In this document: positions 24,573-35,002 of the stretch, piece by piece
Position numbering within the stretch: position 1 is the stretch's first letter
How the letters are laid out: each line of letters opens with the position of its first letter
Assembly: GCF_000820145.1 (NCBI RefSeq)
Contig: NZ_CDBW01000032.1
Location: forward strand, 62,001 to 126,000
From: Aeromonas sobria
GTDB lineage: Bacteria > Pseudomonadota > Gammaproteobacteria > Enterobacterales > Aeromonadaceae
Reading direction: 5' to 3'
Length of the DNA: 64,000 nucleotides
The notes under the pieces: model-generated
Told to the model about the DNA's origin: nothing
What the model saw: the letters and a program-made list of their open reading frames with translations, nothing else
Database searches by the model: none
Translations under genes and position numbers: made by a program

Positions 24573-26585
24573 ATGAAACAAACCATGTCAAATCTCTCCA
24601 TTTTGCAGCGCGTCTATCTGGGCTTCGCTATTTTAGTGGCCGTGATGGTGGCCAGTTCACTGCTCACATTTCGTAGTCAGCAGACCCTGGGGAATGCGCT
24701 GGATCAGGTCACCCAGCAGTCGATGCCGCTGGTGATCGCCAGCAGTCAGACCCAGATCGCCCTGCTCAGCGCCAACAAGTGGCTGGGGGATGTGCTCACC
24801 GAGCAGGATCCCAAGCTGTTGCCCACCGAGGTGGCGGAGTTAAAACAGGCCAAGGCCGAGGTCGACAAGATACTAGGCACCCTGCGCCAGCAGCTGGCTC
24901 ATCATCCTGAGTTGCAGGGGGAGATGGGGGCCCTGGGCCAACAGGTCGACCGCTATTTGCAACTGACCGACACCCTGCCCGGTGAACACGAGGCGTTGCT
25001 GGCCCGACTGCACAAGGTCAATCTGGCCAAGGGGCAGTTTCAGGTCAGCTTGCCCCAGTTCAAGAAGAATCTGGGTGACATGATGATCACCATCGACGAC
25101 AGCTTCATCAAAATGCTCTCCGAGACCCTGACCACCAAGCTCTCCGCCATCGAACTCTCCACCATGGATGCCCTCAATCAGACCATTCCGGCACCCATTG
25201 AAGGGGCGCTCAAGCGCAACAAGATGCAGATCGAAGGGTTCAACAGCACCATCAAGGATCTGCAAGGGGAGCTGAAGAATTTCGACAACGACATGGGCCA
25301 CTATGTTCACGGCTTTGTGCGTGACACCACCGCCAGCGAAGGGGTACTCTCCCAATATCTGGCGCTGATGAAGCAGCAAGAGCAGATGCGGGAGAAGAGC
25401 AAGCAGGCCAGTGCTCTCATTGTCGAGATCCAGAACCGGCTTGAGCGGATCACCGGCCAGAGCCAGCAGTTGATGGGCCAGAGCATTGCGCACGCCAGAG
25501 CGGTGCAGAGCCAGAGCACCCTGACCCAGGGGGCCAGCATCGTGGTCGCCATCCTGATCGCCATGCTGGTGGCCTACACCCTGGGCAAGGCCATACGCCG
25601 TCCGCTCAAAGAGCTGCTGCAGGTACTGACCTGTGTGACCCAGGGCGATATGACCCAGCGCATCGGTTTTCGCAGCAACAACGAATTTGGTCAGTTGGCT
25701 AGCCAGATCAACCTGCTGATCGCCCAGATGGGGGAGGTGCTGGCCCAGCTTTCACAGGCATCGACCCAGCTCAACGATGCCGCTCATGGCAACCGTCACA
25801 CCACCGAATTGGTGCGGGCGGATCTGGAGAAACAGCGGCAGGAGACTGCCTCGGTCGCCGCGGCCATGACCCAGATGGAGGCCTCGGTGCGTGAAGTGGC
25901 GCAGGCGGCCAACCAGACCCTGGAGCGGGTGCAGGATGTGGAGAAGGCCTCCGAGATGGGACGCAAGGTGATGGCGGGTAACATCACCACCACCCATCAA
26001 CTGGCGGGCAAGTTGCAGCAGACTGGCAAGGTGATTGGCGATGTGAGCGCCATGAGCAGCCAGATCGGCAATATCCTCGATGTTATTCGCGGCATCGCCG
26101 AGCAGACCAATCTGCTGGCCCTCAACGCCGCCATCGAAGCGGCGCGGGCCGGCGAGCAGGGGCGCGGCTTTGCGGTGGTGGCGGACGAGGTGCGCAGTCT
26201 GGCGGGTCGCACCGCGCAATCCACCAGCGAGATCCAGACCATGATCGAGAACCTGCAGCAGGGGGTTGCCAAGGCGGTGACCGTGATGCAAGAGTGCTCC
26301 CGCGAGATGGACAGCTGTGTGGATCAGAGCTCTCATGCCAACAACGCCATGGAGGAGGTGCAGGGGATCGTGGTGCTGATCAGCGACATGTCGAGCCAGA
26401 TCGCCTCTGCCGCCGAGCAGCAGCAGGCCACCAGCGCCGATATCGCCACCAACCTCAACCGCATCTCCGATATCTCGGATCTCAACTATCAGGGGATTGA
26501 GCGGGTGGCCGCGACCAGCCAGCAGCTGGACTCCCTGGCCGAGCAGCAGGAGAGCCTGGTCAAGCGCTTTCGCCTCATCGCCTGA
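24573..26585 (+). CDS. methyl-accepting chemotaxis protein
   Basis: A 670-residue transmembrane chemoreceptor. TM1 is at about residues 14-32 ([20 protein letters not shown]). A roughly 290-residue periplasmic, mostly helical sensor domain follows, then TM2 ([19 protein letters not shown]) and a HAMP domain ([18 protein letters not shown]). The cytoplasmic hairpin tip is intact: [20 protein letters not shown] followed by [21 protein letters not shown]. No C-terminal NWETF-type CheR-tether pentapeptide is present. The ligand is unknown. The ATG at 24573 is preferred over an in-frame start further left and another ATG four codons in. Confidence 0.92.
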   Translation: MKQTMSNLSILQRVYLGFAILVAVMVASSLLTFRSQQTLGNALDQVTQQSMPLVIASSQTQIALLSANKWLGDVLTEQDPKLLPTEVAELKQAKAEVDKILGTLRQQLAHHPELQGEMGALGQQVDRYLQLTDTLPGEHEALLARLHKVNLAKGQFQVSLPQFKKNLGDMMITIDDSFIKMLSETLTTKLSAIELSTMDALNQTIPAPIEGALKRNKMQIEGFNSTIKDLQGELKNFDNDMGHYVHGFVRDTTASEGVLSQYLALMKQQEQMREKSKQASALIVEIQNRLERITGQSQQLMGQSIAHARAVQSQSTLTQGASIVVAILIAMLVAYTLGKAIRRPLKELLQVLTCVTQGDMTQRIGFRSNNEFGQLASQINLLIAQMGEVLAQLSQASTQLNDAAHGNRHTTELVRADLEKQRQETASVAAAMTQMEASVREVAQAANQTLERVQDVEKASEMGRKVMAGNITTTHQLAGKLQQTGKVIGDVSAMSSQIGNILDVIRGIAEQTNLLALNAAIEAARAGEQGRGFAVVADEVRSLAGRTAQSTSEIQTMIENLQQGVAKAVTVMQECSREMDSCVDQSSHANNAMEEVQGIVVLISDMSSQIASAAEQQQATSADIATNLNRISDISDLNYQGIERVAATSQQLDSLAEQQESLVKRFRLIA

Positions 26586-26598
26586 TGAGTCGGAACTT

Positions 26599-26635
26599 AA
26601 AAAACAAGGCCCCGCAGATGCAGGGCCTTGTTGTT
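26599..26635. terminator. bidirectional terminator between the chemoreceptor and PTPS genes
   Basis: Arms AACAAGGCCC and GGGCCTTGTT, flanked by A6 on the left and T-rich sequence on the right. It serves the plus-strand receptor and the minus-strand PTPS-like gene that converge here. Confidence 0.85.
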
Positions 26636-26654
26636 AATGGGGTTAGCTGAGCGC

Positions 26655-27530
26655 TTATGCGTAGGCGATAGCGCCTTTGCCGACCCCTTCATAGGCGACA
26701 ATTTTGACGAATTTATCGCCCACCATCTGCTTCACTTCGCGGGCGATGTAGCAGGCCAGCAGCTCGACCGTGGTGTCGGTGTCGATCATCTCCACCTCGG
26801 CGGCGGGAATGGCCAGCTGGAACAGCCCTTGCGGTGCCACATATTTGAAACCCAGATGGTGATCACCCAGCTGAGTATTGGCGCGAGGGCTCAACGCCAG
26901 CTCGGTCAGCGCCACCTTGTCCTCTTCGGTGCCGAGGTAGATATCGCTCCAGCGTTCGGCCCAGTTGAGTTCCAGTTCATCATCGCGCTCACCATCCACG
27001 TGGATCTCGATGGGAGAGCGGTGGCCGTGGGCGATGCGCTGGCAGTTGCCATCGTGCTTTTTCAGGCCGTGGCTGTAGTGGTAGAAGGCACCGGTGATCA
27101 CCTCCTGACGCAGGGTCAGAGAGAGATCCTTGATATTGTCCGGCAGCCGTTTGGCCAGTACCGCCAGCAGGTAGCGGGTTACCGACTCTTTATCGACCTG
27201 GGGGGCTTCAATAAAGGCAAAGCCCTGGGTCGGGCAGCGCAGGTGGATGGAGCGCTCCGGGCGCAGCAGATCCACCGTGCTTTCGTCACCGTCCAGAGTC
27301 TCGATGTGGATCAGCGGGCACTCGGTCGGCACCAGCAGCTTGTGATCCACCTCTTCATCGATGATCGACTTGATCAGCTTCTTTACCCGGCCAAAGTCCA
27401 GCAGCATGCTCATTTCGTTGAGCTCACCGCTCATTTCGATATCTACCAGCCAGCTCTCGCCCACCATGCCGCGGCGTTCGCACAGGTAGCTGGAGTCGAT
27501 CACGGTCAAATCTCTTACAAATAACTTCAT
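26655..27530 (-). CDS. double T-fold PTPS/QueD-like protein
   Basis: A 291-residue protein with two tandem T-fold units instead of the single about 120-residue unit of QueD. The first unit (about 1-140) has the internal block DFGRVKKLIKSIIDEEVDHKLL but lacks the zinc-binding His/Cys set. The second (about 141-291) starts ITGAFYHYSHGLKKHDGNCQ and carries His154, Cys163 and HGH 168-170, the zinc and catalytic pattern of 6-carboxy- or 6-pyruvoyltetrahydropterin synthases. This looks like the long PTPS variant of Vibrio and Shewanella. Whether it makes a queuosine precursor is uncertain; no queC or queE is nearby. Confidence 0.8.
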   Translation of the reverse strand: MKLFVRDLTVIDSSYLCERRGMVGESWLVDIEMSGELNEMSMLLDFGRVKKLIKSIIDEEVDHKLLVPTECPLIHIETLDGDESTVDLLRPERSIHLRCPTQGFAFIEAPQVDKESVTRYLLAVLAKRLPDNIKDLSLTLRQEVITGAFYHYSHGLKKHDGNCQRIAHGHRSPIEIHVDGERDDELELNWAERWSDIYLGTEEDKVALTELALSPRANTQLGDHHLGFKYVAPQGLFQLAIPAAEVEMIDTDTTVELLACYIAREVKQMVGDKFVKIVAYEGVGKGAIAYA

Positions 27531-27609
27531 CAGTCAGGCCTTGCTATAGCGAAAGGGCAGTTTGCGATATTATGACTCGCGATTATCGGCAAAGGAACTG
27601 GAACCCCCC

Positions 27610-28953
27610 ATGAACAAACTGCTTATCAAGAATGCCACCCTGGTCAACGAAGGCCGCATCTATGCCTCCGACGTGTTGATCGAGGGGGAACGGATTGCCC
27701 GCATTGCACCCGATATCGAGGCGCCGGATGCGCTGGTCATCGATGCCGCAGGGCGTCACCTTATCCCCGGAATGATCGATGATCAGGTCCACTTTCGGGA
27801 GCCGGGATTGACCCACAAGGGCACCATCGCCAGTGAATCCCGGGCCGCCGTCGCTGGTGGCACCACCAGTTTCATGGAAATGCCCAACGTTAATCCCCAG
27901 ACCACGACCCTTGATGCCCTCGAAGCCAAATACCAGATCGCTGCCAACTCCTCTGCGGCCAACTACAGCTTCTATCTCGGCGCCACCAACGACAACCTTG
28001 AAGAGATCAAACGGCTCGATCCCAAGCAGTCCTGCGGGGTCAAGGTGTTCATGGGCTCCTCGACCGGCAACATGCTGGTGGATAATCAGGAGACCCTGGC
28101 GGCTATCTTCCGCGACTGTCCGGTGATGATCGTCACCCATTGCGAAGACACCCCGACCATCGCCAAGGCCGAAGAGGCAGCGCGGGCCAAGTGGGGCGAG
28201 GATGTGCCGATGGGCGAGCATGGCCGCATTCGCAGTGACGAGGCGTGCTACAAATCCTCCAGCATGGCGGTGGCGCTGGCCAAGCAGTACGGCGCCAAGC
28301 TGCACGTGCTGCATCTGACCTCCGCCAAGGAGCTGTCGCTGTTTACCGCCAGCCACGATCTGAGCGAGCTGAAAGACAAGAACATCACCGCCGAGGTGTG
28401 TGTCCATCATCTGTTCTTTAACGACACCGATTACGACACCCTGGGCAGCCAGATCAAGTGCAACCCGGCGGTGAAGAGTACCGCCGATCAACACGCGCTA
28501 CTCGATGCGGTGCGCAATGATGTGCTCGATATCATCGCCACCGACCACGCCCCCCACACCTGGGAAGAGAAGCAGAACAGCTACTTCAAGGCGCCGTCTG
28601 GCATTCCGCTGGTGCAGCACTCCCTGCAGGCACTGCTGGAGCTCTATCACAACGGCGTGTTCAGTCTGGAGACCATCGTCAAGAAGACCTCCCACGCGGT
28701 GGCCGAGCGCTTCCAGGTCGAGGATCGCGGTTATATCCGCGAGGGTTATTTCGCCGATCTGGTGCTGCTGGATCTGGGTAAGCCATTTGTGGTCAACGAT
28801 GACAACATCCTATACCACTGTGGCTGGTCGCCCTTCAACGGCTACCGCTTCCATAGCACGGTGGAGATGACCCTGGTGAACGGCCAGATCGCCTGGCAGA
28901 ACGGTCAGGTCAGTGACGGGATTTTAGGCAAGCGGCTGACCTTTAACCGCTGA
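27610..28953 (+). CDS. dihydroorotase-family amidohydrolase, class I-like
   Basis: A 447-residue TIM-barrel amidohydrolase. Dihydroorotases close carbamoyl-aspartate to dihydroorotate in pyrimidine synthesis. Seen: IDDQVHFREPGLTHKGTIAS, where the usual HxH metal motif reads QVH; KVFMGSSTGNM in place of the carboxylated Lys region; VTHCEDTP, LHVLHLTSAKE and IIATDHAPHTWEEK with the catalytic Asp. The DDQVHFREPG variant is, to my knowledge, typical of a whole subfamily (known in Bacteroidetes), so it is not a defect of this copy. The ATG at 27610 gives the family start. Other amidohydrolases (hydantoinase, allantoinase) remain possible. Confidence 0.8.
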   Translation: MNKLLIKNATLVNEGRIYASDVLIEGERIARIAPDIEAPDALVIDAAGRHLIPGMIDDQVHFREPGLTHKGTIASESRAAVAGGTTSFMEMPNVNPQTTTLDALEAKYQIAANSSAANYSFYLGATNDNLEEIKRLDPKQSCGVKVFMGSSTGNMLVDNQETLAAIFRDCPVMIVTHCEDTPTIAKAEEAARAKWGEDVPMGEHGRIRSDEACYKSSSMAVALAKQYGAKLHVLHLTSAKELSLFTASHDLSELKDKNITAEVCVHHLFFNDTDYDTLGSQIKCNPAVKSTADQHALLDAVRNDVLDIIATDHAPHTWEEKQNSYFKAPSGIPLVQHSLQALLELYHNGVFSLETIVKKTSHAVAERFQVEDRGYIREGYFADLVLLDLGKPFVVNDDNILYHCGWSPFNGYRFHSTVEMTLVNGQIAWQNGQVSDGILGKRLTFNR

Positions 28954-29008
28954 TCGTTCGTAAAGCAAGCGAACGCACCATAGACGGGGTTTTGCTCTCT
29001 TTTCCTTG

Positions 29009-29037
29009 TTGACAGGGCGGGGTCATCTCCATAAACT
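29009..29037 (+). promoter_or_regulatory. tRNA-Pro promoter
   Basis: Consensus -35 TTGACA, 17-nt spacer, -10 TAAACT. The following CTGCCCCCG is a GC-rich discriminator, as in promoters under stringent control. It starts transcription about 20 nt before the tRNA. Confidence 0.8.
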
Positions 29038-29065
29038 CTGCCCCCGTCAGCCGAGCTGACTCCGT

Positions 29066-29142
29066 CGGTGTGTAGCGCAGCCAGGTAGCGCATCTGCATG
29101 GGGTGTAGAGGGTCGGAGGTTCGAATCCTCTCACACCGACCA
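29066..29142 (+). tRNA. tRNA-Pro(GGG)
   Basis: A 77-nt cloverleaf with encoded CCA. Acceptor stem CGGTGTG/CACACCG, D arm GCGC-AGCCAGGTA-GCGC, anticodon stem TCTGC/GTAGA with loop ATGGGGT (anticodon GGG), T arm GGAGG-TTCGAAT-CCTCT. It is very close to E. coli tRNA-Pro(GGG) and reads CCC/CCU. No integrase or att repeat is visible next to it. Confidence 0.95.
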
Positions 29143-29154
29143 AATTCCCCGGTA

Positions 29155-29187
29155 AAGGCCTTGTCAAACGACAAGGCCTTTTCTTTT
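29155..29187 (+). terminator. intrinsic terminator after tRNA-Pro
   Basis: Arms AAGGCCTTGTC and GACAAGGCCTT, 4-nt loop, then TTCTTTT. It begins 13 nt after the tRNA. Confidence 0.92.
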
Positions 29188-29381
29188 GCGCGCAATTCGG
29201 CGCCTGTGTGGCCCAGACTGGCGCAGACAAGGGAGGCAGGAGCGGCGGGTCGAGTCGAGCAGACGAGTAGAGGACACAGATAGAGGATACGGGCAGAGGA
29301 AACCGGCACTGTGATTGTGCCGCCACCGGGGTTTGTGCTGTAGTAACGACTACGTTGCCCACATCCCAGCCGAGGTCCTCC

Positions 29382-29849
29382 GTGCCTGCTCTCCTGTCAA
29401 AAGCCGTTTGTCTGCTGATGCTCACCCTGCTGCTGGGGGGCTGCGCCACCCCTTACCAGAGTGAAAAGTCGTTCTGGAATGGCCAGACCGGTTTCTCCCA
29501 GACCCGGCTTGGTCCGGACAAGTGGCAGCTGGAGTTTGTCGGCAACGATCTGGTGGACAGAGAGACCGCCCGCAAATATGTGCTCAAGCGGGCAGGGGAG
29601 CTGGCGCTCGCAGAGGGCTACTCCTGGCTCAAGGTCGATGAGCTGACTATTACCCGTGATGCCGTCAGCGTGACGCCGTCACGGCCGGTCTTCGGTTTTG
29701 ACGAGGATGAGCCTGATCTCTTTATGGCCCAGATGCAGGTGCAGCACCGTATCTCGGCGCTGCTCACTTTCCGTTTGTTGCCACAGGCTGTCGATCAGCA
29801 GAGTCTGTCTGCTAAATATCTCGCAGAAATAAAAACAAGCAGTGATTAA
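29382..29849 (+). CDS. small lipoprotein of the CC0125/CC1285 type
   Basis: A 155-residue lipoprotein from a GTG start with GAGG upstream; the lipobox is LLLGGC (Cys21). The mature part contains WNGQTGFSQTRLGPDKWQLEF, then ARKYVLKRAGELALAEGYSWLKV, the GYxxF/L pattern of the CC0125/CC1285 lipoprotein domain. An in-frame TTG at 29355 lacks a ribosome binding site. Function unknown; no operon partner. Confidence 0.72.
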   Translation: MPALLSKAVCLLMLTLLLGGCATPYQSEKSFWNGQTGFSQTRLGPDKWQLEFVGNDLVDRETARKYVLKRAGELALAEGYSWLKVDELTITRDAVSVTPSRPVFGFDEDEPDLFMAQMQVQHRISALLTFRLLPQAVDQQSLSAKYLAEIKTSSD

Positions 29850-30052
29850 TAGTGGCTTTTTGCAAGATCCATATCACATACACCTAATGACAGCATAAAA
29901 TTCTAGTGAAGCCTCTGGATTTAGCCCCTGCTTTTAGGCATTCTCCCAGCATACCGGCCGCCAGGAATCAACGGCCCGGATCACAAAAACGGACTGTAGT
30001 GGCTCCCACGCCATTGTTTACGGCTTGCACCAATCAAACCCGGGACTCCCCC

Positions 30053-31312
30053 ATGAAAATGAATAAACTGACGGTTGCCATCCTCATCGCCATGATGTTT
30101 GGCATCCTAACCGGCCAGGGCTATCGCATGTTTGCCGCAGATCAGGCGGCGGATTTTGCCAATAACATCACCATCCTCACCGATATCTTCCTGCGACTGA
30201 TCAAGATGATCATCGCCCCGCTGGTGTTCACCACTCTGGTGGTCGGCATCGCCAAGATGGGCGATACCCGCACTGTCGGTCGCATCGGCGCAAAAACCCT
30301 CGGCTGGTTCATGCTGGCCTCCCTGATGTCCCTGAGCCTGGGTCTGGTGATGGTGACCCTGATGCAGCCGGGTGTGGGTCTCTCCCTCTCCCTGCCCAAT
30401 GACACCGCCAGTTCAGGAATTGCGGCCGGTGCCATTAGCCTGAAAGATTTCGTGACCCACGCCATTCCCAAGAGTGTGGTCGAGGCGATGGCCACCAACG
30501 AGATCCTGCAGATCGTGGTGTTCTCGCTGTTCTTTGGTCTGGCTGCTGCCGCGCTGGGTGATCTGGCCAAGCCGGTGGTGGTGCTGATGGCCAGCGCCGC
30601 CGAGATCATGCTGAAAGTGACCGGTTACGTGATGAACTTTGCGCCGTTCGCGGTATTCGGTGCTATCGCCGCCATGGTGGCCAAAGAGGGGCTGGGTATT
30701 CTGGTGACCTACGGCAGCTTTATGGCCCAGTTCTACATCGCGCTGGCTTGCCTCTGGCTGCTGCTGATCGCCATGGGCAGCATTTTCCTGCGTGGTCGCG
30801 TCATCAAGCTGTTGGCGATGATCCGCGAACCCATCCTGCTGGCATTCTCTACCGCCAGCTCTGAAGCCGCCTATCCGAAAACCCTGGATCGTCTGGAGAA
30901 GTTCGGTTGTGACAAGCGCATCGCCAGCTTCGTGCTGCCGATGGGTTACTCCTTCAACCTCGACGGCTCCATGATGTACTGCACCTTCGCGGTGATGTTC
31001 ATCGCCCAGGCTTATGGCATCGAGCTCTCCATGGCCCAGCAGATCACCATGCTGCTGCTGCTGATGGTCACCTCCAAGGGGATGGCCGGGGTACCGCGCG
31101 CCTCTCTGGTGGTGATTGCCGCCACCCTGAACCAGTTCCATATTCCGGAAGCGGGCATCCTGCTACTGCTGGGGATCGATCACTTCCTCGACATGGGCCG
31201 CTCCGCCACCAACGTGCTGGGCAACGCCATCGCCGCCAGCGTGGTTGCCAAGACCGAAGACAGTTTGGGTGAGACCGAAGATCTGGGTGACAGTGAACCG
31301 GTCAAGGCCTGA
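30053..31312 (+). CDS. dicarboxylate/amino acid:cation symporter (DAACS family)
   Basis: A 419-residue multi-TM carrier of the GltP/DctA fold. Seen are ITDIFLRLIKMIIAPLVF-like text (LTDIFLRLIKMIIAPLVFTT), the reentrant-loop serine motif FSTASSEAAYP, the unwound TM7 YSFNLDGSMMYCTFAVMFIA and the TM8 block MGRSATNVLGNAIAASV. Members co-transport glutamate, aspartate or C4-dicarboxylates with protons or sodium; the substrate is not settled here. The ATG at 30053 is chosen because the hydrophobic core begins immediately after it. A long stable hairpin follows. Confidence 0.88.
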   Translation: MKMNKLTVAILIAMMFGILTGQGYRMFAADQAADFANNITILTDIFLRLIKMIIAPLVFTTLVVGIAKMGDTRTVGRIGAKTLGWFMLASLMSLSLGLVMVTLMQPGVGLSLSLPNDTASSGIAAGAISLKDFVTHAIPKSVVEAMATNEILQIVVFSLFFGLAAAALGDLAKPVVVLMASAAEIMLKVTGYVMNFAPFAVFGAIAAMVAKEGLGILVTYGSFMAQFYIALACLWLLLIAMGSIFLRGRVIKLLAMIREPILLAFSTASSEAAYPKTLDRLEKFGCDKRIASFVLPMGYSFNLDGSMMYCTFAVMFIAQAYGIELSMAQQITMLLLLMVTSKGMAGVPRASLVVIAATLNQFHIPEAGILLLLGIDHFLDMGRSATNVLGNAIAASVVAKTEDSLGETEDLGDSEPVKA

Positions 31313-31330
31313 TCACAAAGCCATGAAAAA

Positions 31331-31370
31331 TATACAACAACGGCCCGCCAATGCGGGCCGTTGTTGTATA
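31331..31370 (+). terminator. 18-bp stem terminator after the symporter
   Basis: Perfect 18-bp arms (31331-31348 and 31353-31370) with a CAAT loop. The GC core is CGGCCCGC/GCGGGCCG, but the T-rich tract is weak on the plus strand. It separates the symporter from the next chemoreceptor, 46 nt further on. Confidence 0.75.
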
Positions 31371-31416
31371 TGGCTCGTCTACACTGCTAGAGAGTTTCCA
31401 TCTGGAGTGTACGGTT

Positions 31417-33036
31417 ATGAATATCGCTCGCCGACTGCAACTGATAGCCCTGCTGGTTATCCTTGCACTCATTTTTCTCAGCTGGTTCAGTATCAACCGC
31501 CTCGATTCGGCCAACCGGGATTTAGGCTATGTGACGGACAATACGGTGCCGAGTATTTCGCTGATCAAGGAGGTACAGGCCGATTTCTATGAATTGCACT
31601 CGCTGGTGCAGACACATGTGCTCAATACCGACACCGGCAAGATGCAGCAGATCGAAACGGGTATTACCGAGATACGGGGACAGATCAATTCACTGCTCGA
31701 CAAATACAAAGCCGAGCAGCTCTCCAATGATGAAGATCGGCGCCTGACCGACGATGATCAACGTATTGTCGCGCAATATTATCTGGAGATAGACAAGGTT
31801 CTGCAGCTCTCCCGCCAAAACAAAAATGATGAAGCAAGAGACATGCTGGCGGGAGAGGCATACGGACTGTTCCAGCAGTTTGCCAAGGCGATTGAGCTTC
31901 ACGTTACCTTCAATATCGATTTGGGATTGGAACTGAAGGCGCAAGGCAAGGAAAACTACGACAACAGCATGCAAACACTGCTGTTTATCGCCGGTGCTAC
32001 CACAGTGCTGACGTTGGGACTGTTTGTCTGGTTGTTCAATCAGGTGGCCAATCCCCTTCGCACCGCTATGGATACCCTGACCCGGATCCAGCGTGACCTC
32101 AATTTTACCCTCAGAGCGGATGTGAAACAGCAAGATGAGATTGGCCTGACCCTCAATGCGGTCAACCGGCTGCTCGATACGCTGCAGCAGACATTTACCG
32201 AATTTTCCGTCGGCAGCTTGCAGATCAAGAGCACTGCCGAATCACTCTCTCAGGCAGCGCAACACCTGGCCAGCTCGGCCAGTCAGGCCAATGATGCTAC
32301 CAGTCTGATTGCCGCCGGTGTGGAAGAGATGACGGTCAGCATCACCGATATTTCCCAGCGTACTCAGGAGACGAGTCGTATCACCAATGAGTCAGGGCAG
32401 CTGGCGACCGAGGGGGGCAGAACCATCGATCGCACCGTCCATGCCATCAACGAGATCGCCGACTCGATCCGGCAGGCCTCGGCCGAGGTCATTGCGCTGG
32501 GTGAGGGCATTTCGCGCATTGGCGGTGTGGTCAACGTGATCCGTGATGTGGCGGGGCAGACCAACTTGCTGGCCTTGAATGCGGCCATTGAAGCGGCGAG
32601 GGCCGGGGAGTCCGGCCGTGGCTTTGCGGTGGTGGCGGATGAGGTGCGCAAACTGGCTGAGCGCACAGCCCAATCCACTCAGGAGATCTCCGCCACCGTA
32701 GAGGCGATCCAGCAGGAGTCGAACAATACAGTCTCCCGGATGCATCTGGTGGAGGAGAAGGTGAGTCAGGGGGTCGCCATGGCGACAGAGAGCGGCGCCA
32801 TCATTTCCGAGATCCGCAGTGCTTCGCACCGGGTCATGGATCAGGTGGGTGAGATCACCAACGCTATTCGCGAGCAGAGCGCGGCCGCCGAGTCGATTGC
32901 TCATCAGGTGGAGCAGATAGCTCAAGTCGTGCAGCAGACCAGTAGCACAGCAGAAGAGACCTCGGCTGCGGCCGAGGAGCTCAATGTCACTACTGATAGC
33001 ATCCACCAGCAGATATCACGCTACCGCATTCAGTAA
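31417..33036 (+). CDS. methyl-accepting chemotaxis protein with four-helix-bundle-like sensor
   Basis: A 539-residue chemoreceptor: TM1 at 7-27 ([20 protein letters not shown]), a helical periplasmic domain of about 165 residues consistent with 4HB_MCP, TM2 ([20 protein letters not shown]), a HAMP region ([19 protein letters not shown]) and the signalling tip [20 protein letters not shown]. The C-terminus is rich in alternating Ala/Glu/Ser ([18 protein letters not shown]) and has no NWETF tether. TGGAG precedes the ATG. The ligand is unknown; it is a separate unit from the upstream receptor. Confidence 0.92.
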   Translation: MNIARRLQLIALLVILALIFLSWFSINRLDSANRDLGYVTDNTVPSISLIKEVQADFYELHSLVQTHVLNTDTGKMQQIETGITEIRGQINSLLDKYKAEQLSNDEDRRLTDDDQRIVAQYYLEIDKVLQLSRQNKNDEARDMLAGEAYGLFQQFAKAIELHVTFNIDLGLELKAQGKENYDNSMQTLLFIAGATTVLTLGLFVWLFNQVANPLRTAMDTLTRIQRDLNFTLRADVKQQDEIGLTLNAVNRLLDTLQQTFTEFSVGSLQIKSTAESLSQAAQHLASSASQANDATSLIAAGVEEMTVSITDISQRTQETSRITNESGQLATEGGRTIDRTVHAINEIADSIRQASAEVIALGEGISRIGGVVNVIRDVAGQTNLLALNAAIEAARAGESGRGFAVVADEVRKLAERTAQSTQEISATVEAIQQESNNTVSRMHLVEEKVSQGVAMATESGAIISEIRSASHRVMDQVGEITNAIREQSAAAESIAHQVEQIAQVVQQTSSTAEETSAAAEELNVTTDSIHQQISRYRIQ

Positions 33037-33104
33037 CGCCGACTATTGTTGTCCATCTGCTCTCCCCGCCAGCCATCTGGCGGGGATTTTTTATATGGCG
33101 GGTG

Positions 33105-33707
33105 TCAGAAGCCGGAGCCCGGTTGCTGCAAAAATTCTGCCTCTTCCGGCGTGCTGGTGCGACCTACTATGTCGTTGCGGTGCGGGAAGCGGCCAAAGCG
33201 CTCGATGATCACTTGATGGCGGCGGGCAAAGTCGGCAAATCCTGCGAAGGTCTCTTGCGCCGGTGTGCCAGTCTGTTCTGCCGCCAGTGCTTCGAACAGG
33301 GCCACGCTTCTGGCCTGCTGTTCGCGGGATTCGGCATGCTCCAGCGGCAGATAGAAGAAGACCCGCGCCAGTGGCGAGAGGGCGTTGTCTGCCCCGAGCA
33401 CCAGCCCTTTCAGGCAGAGATCCCGTGCCAGCGGATCCTGGGCAAAGGCTGCTGACGTGCCGCGATGGATATTGCGCGGCAGCTGGTCGAGCAGCAGGAT
33501 CAGCGCCAGCCGACCGCTGGGTATATCGGCCCAATGTGCTAGGCTGCCCTCGGCCGCAGACTGTGCCAGCTCACCGAAGCGGCTGGCCAGCAGGGCATCC
33601 GTTTCGCTGTTTTTTCCCCACCAGAGGGGGGCTTGCCGTTTGGCCCGAATAGCGTCATCGGCCTCGTCGCCAAACCAGAGATCGAGCAGAGGTTGCCAGG
33701 GTTGCAT
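33105..33707 (-). CDS. DUF924 family protein
   Basis: A 200-residue all-alpha protein of DUF924 (TPR-like fold, no known function). Diagnostic strings are LDLWFGDE, PLWWGKNSETD, LALILLLDQLPRNIHRGTSA, VFFYLPLEHAE and RFGRFPHRNDIVGR, the last being the family hallmark. AAGGAG precedes the ATG at 33707; an in-frame extension to 33746 is discounted. Confidence 0.9.
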   Translation of the reverse strand: MQPWQPLLDLWFGDEADDAIRAKRQAPLWWGKNSETDALLASRFGELAQSAAEGSLAHWADIPSGRLALILLLDQLPRNIHRGTSAAFAQDPLARDLCLKGLVLGADNALSPLARVFFYLPLEHAESREQQARSVALFEALAAEQTGTPAQETFAGFADFARRHQVIIERFGRFPHRNDIVGRTSTPEEAEFLQQPGSGF

Positions 33708-33957
33708 GGGAACTCCTTGAGGTGATTCAGAGGGAACCAAGATCAAATGGCTCAGGGGTGCTGCCGAAGTGGCGGCTTCTCGTTACACTGTGCCATCTTT
33801 TGCCCGAAAGACGTAACCCCCGATGGCGAGTACCGGATTCTTGGCACGGCCGATGATGGCCTGCGATCGCCATGAGGTGGCCCTGCTGACCCTGATGGTT
33901 ATCGGGACCTACACCTCACTCCCGGGGTTGTTCTCACTGATATAAGGAATCTCTGAT

Positions 33958-34878
33958 ATGGCCGGAACCAGTTTGTTGGCCCTGCTCGATGATATCGCCA
34001 GCGTGCTCGATGACGTGGCGCTGATGACCAAGATGGCGGCCAAGAAGACCGCCGGGGTGTTGGGGGATGATCTCGCCCTCAACGCGGAGCAGGTCTCCGG
34101 GGTACGGGCCGAGCGGGAGCTGCCGGTGGTGTGGGCGGTGGCCAAGGGCTCATTTCGCAACAAGCTTATTTTGGTGCCTGCCGCCATCGCCATCAGTGCG
34201 CTGGTGCCCTGGCTTATCACGCCGCTCTTGATGCTGGGGGGCGCCTACCTCTGCTTTGAGGGGGCCGAGAAGCTGGCGCACAAATTCCTGCCCCATGAGG
34301 CGAACGAGGGGGAGGCACACACAGCCCCCATTCCCGATGATCTGGTCGCGTTTGAACAGCAGAAGGTGAAAGGGGCGATCCGCACCGATTTCATTCTTTC
34401 TGCCGAGATCATCGTCATCGCCCTTGGCACAGTACAGGGGGCAAGCCTCGCGCTGCAGCTCTCGGTGGTGGCTGGCATCGCCCTGCTGATGACGGTGGGG
34501 GTCTACGGGTTGGTGGGGCTGATCGTCAAGCTCGATGACATCGGTCTGCATCTGCTGCAAAAGCCCGATGGCAGCGCCCTGCGCCGCGCGGTGGGGCAGG
34601 GGCTGCTGGTGACGGCGCCCCGTCTGATGCATCTGCTGGCACTGGTCGGCACCATCGCCATGTTTATGGTGGGGGGCGGCATTCTGGTGCACGGCTGGCC
34701 TTTTGCCCATCACCTGATTGAAGGCGTAGCCGCCGTTGTTGCCACTCTGCCCACCGTGGGGGCCGTACTGGCGGCGGTGACGCCAACCCTGCTCAACGCC
34801 GTGGCCGGTGTGGTGGCGGGTCTGCTGCTGGTTGCGGTGATGACGCTGGTGAGCCGCCTTGCCCCGGCCAAGGGATAG
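33958..34878 (+). CDS. yedI: YedI family membrane protein (DUF808)
   Basis: A 306-residue inner-membrane protein. The N-terminus [27 protein letters not shown] and [14 protein letters not shown] are the DUF808/YedI signature; several TM helices follow ([36 protein letters not shown], and a C-terminal pair). Function unknown. It has its own weak upstream region of about 210 nt, in which no clear regulatory element is seen. Confidence 0.9.
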   Translation: MAGTSLLALLDDIASVLDDVALMTKMAAKKTAGVLGDDLALNAEQVSGVRAERELPVVWAVAKGSFRNKLILVPAAIAISALVPWLITPLLMLGGAYLCFEGAEKLAHKFLPHEANEGEAHTAPIPDDLVAFEQQKVKGAIRTDFILSAEIIVIALGTVQGASLALQLSVVAGIALLMTVGVYGLVGLIVKLDDIGLHLLQKPDGSALRRAVGQGLLVTAPRLMHLLALVGTIAMFMVGGGILVHGWPFAHHLIEGVAAVVATLPTVGAVLAAVTPTLLNAVAGVVAGLLLVAVMTLVSRLAPAKG

Positions 34879-35002
34879 GTGAGCTTGCGGGCTATTTTCT
34901 CTTTTTTTCCTCTCTTCATTTTTTTGCCTGCGGGATGCTCGGCTTCGGGTCCGGCGCCCGCAGGCCTGTTGCGCCTCCCGATGAAGGCCCTTGCGAGAAG
35001 CT

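Noticed and set aside
29066..29187. tRNA-Pro as a possible integration site
   Set aside because: No integrase, direct repeat of the tRNA 3' end or foreign-looking DNA is seen next to it.
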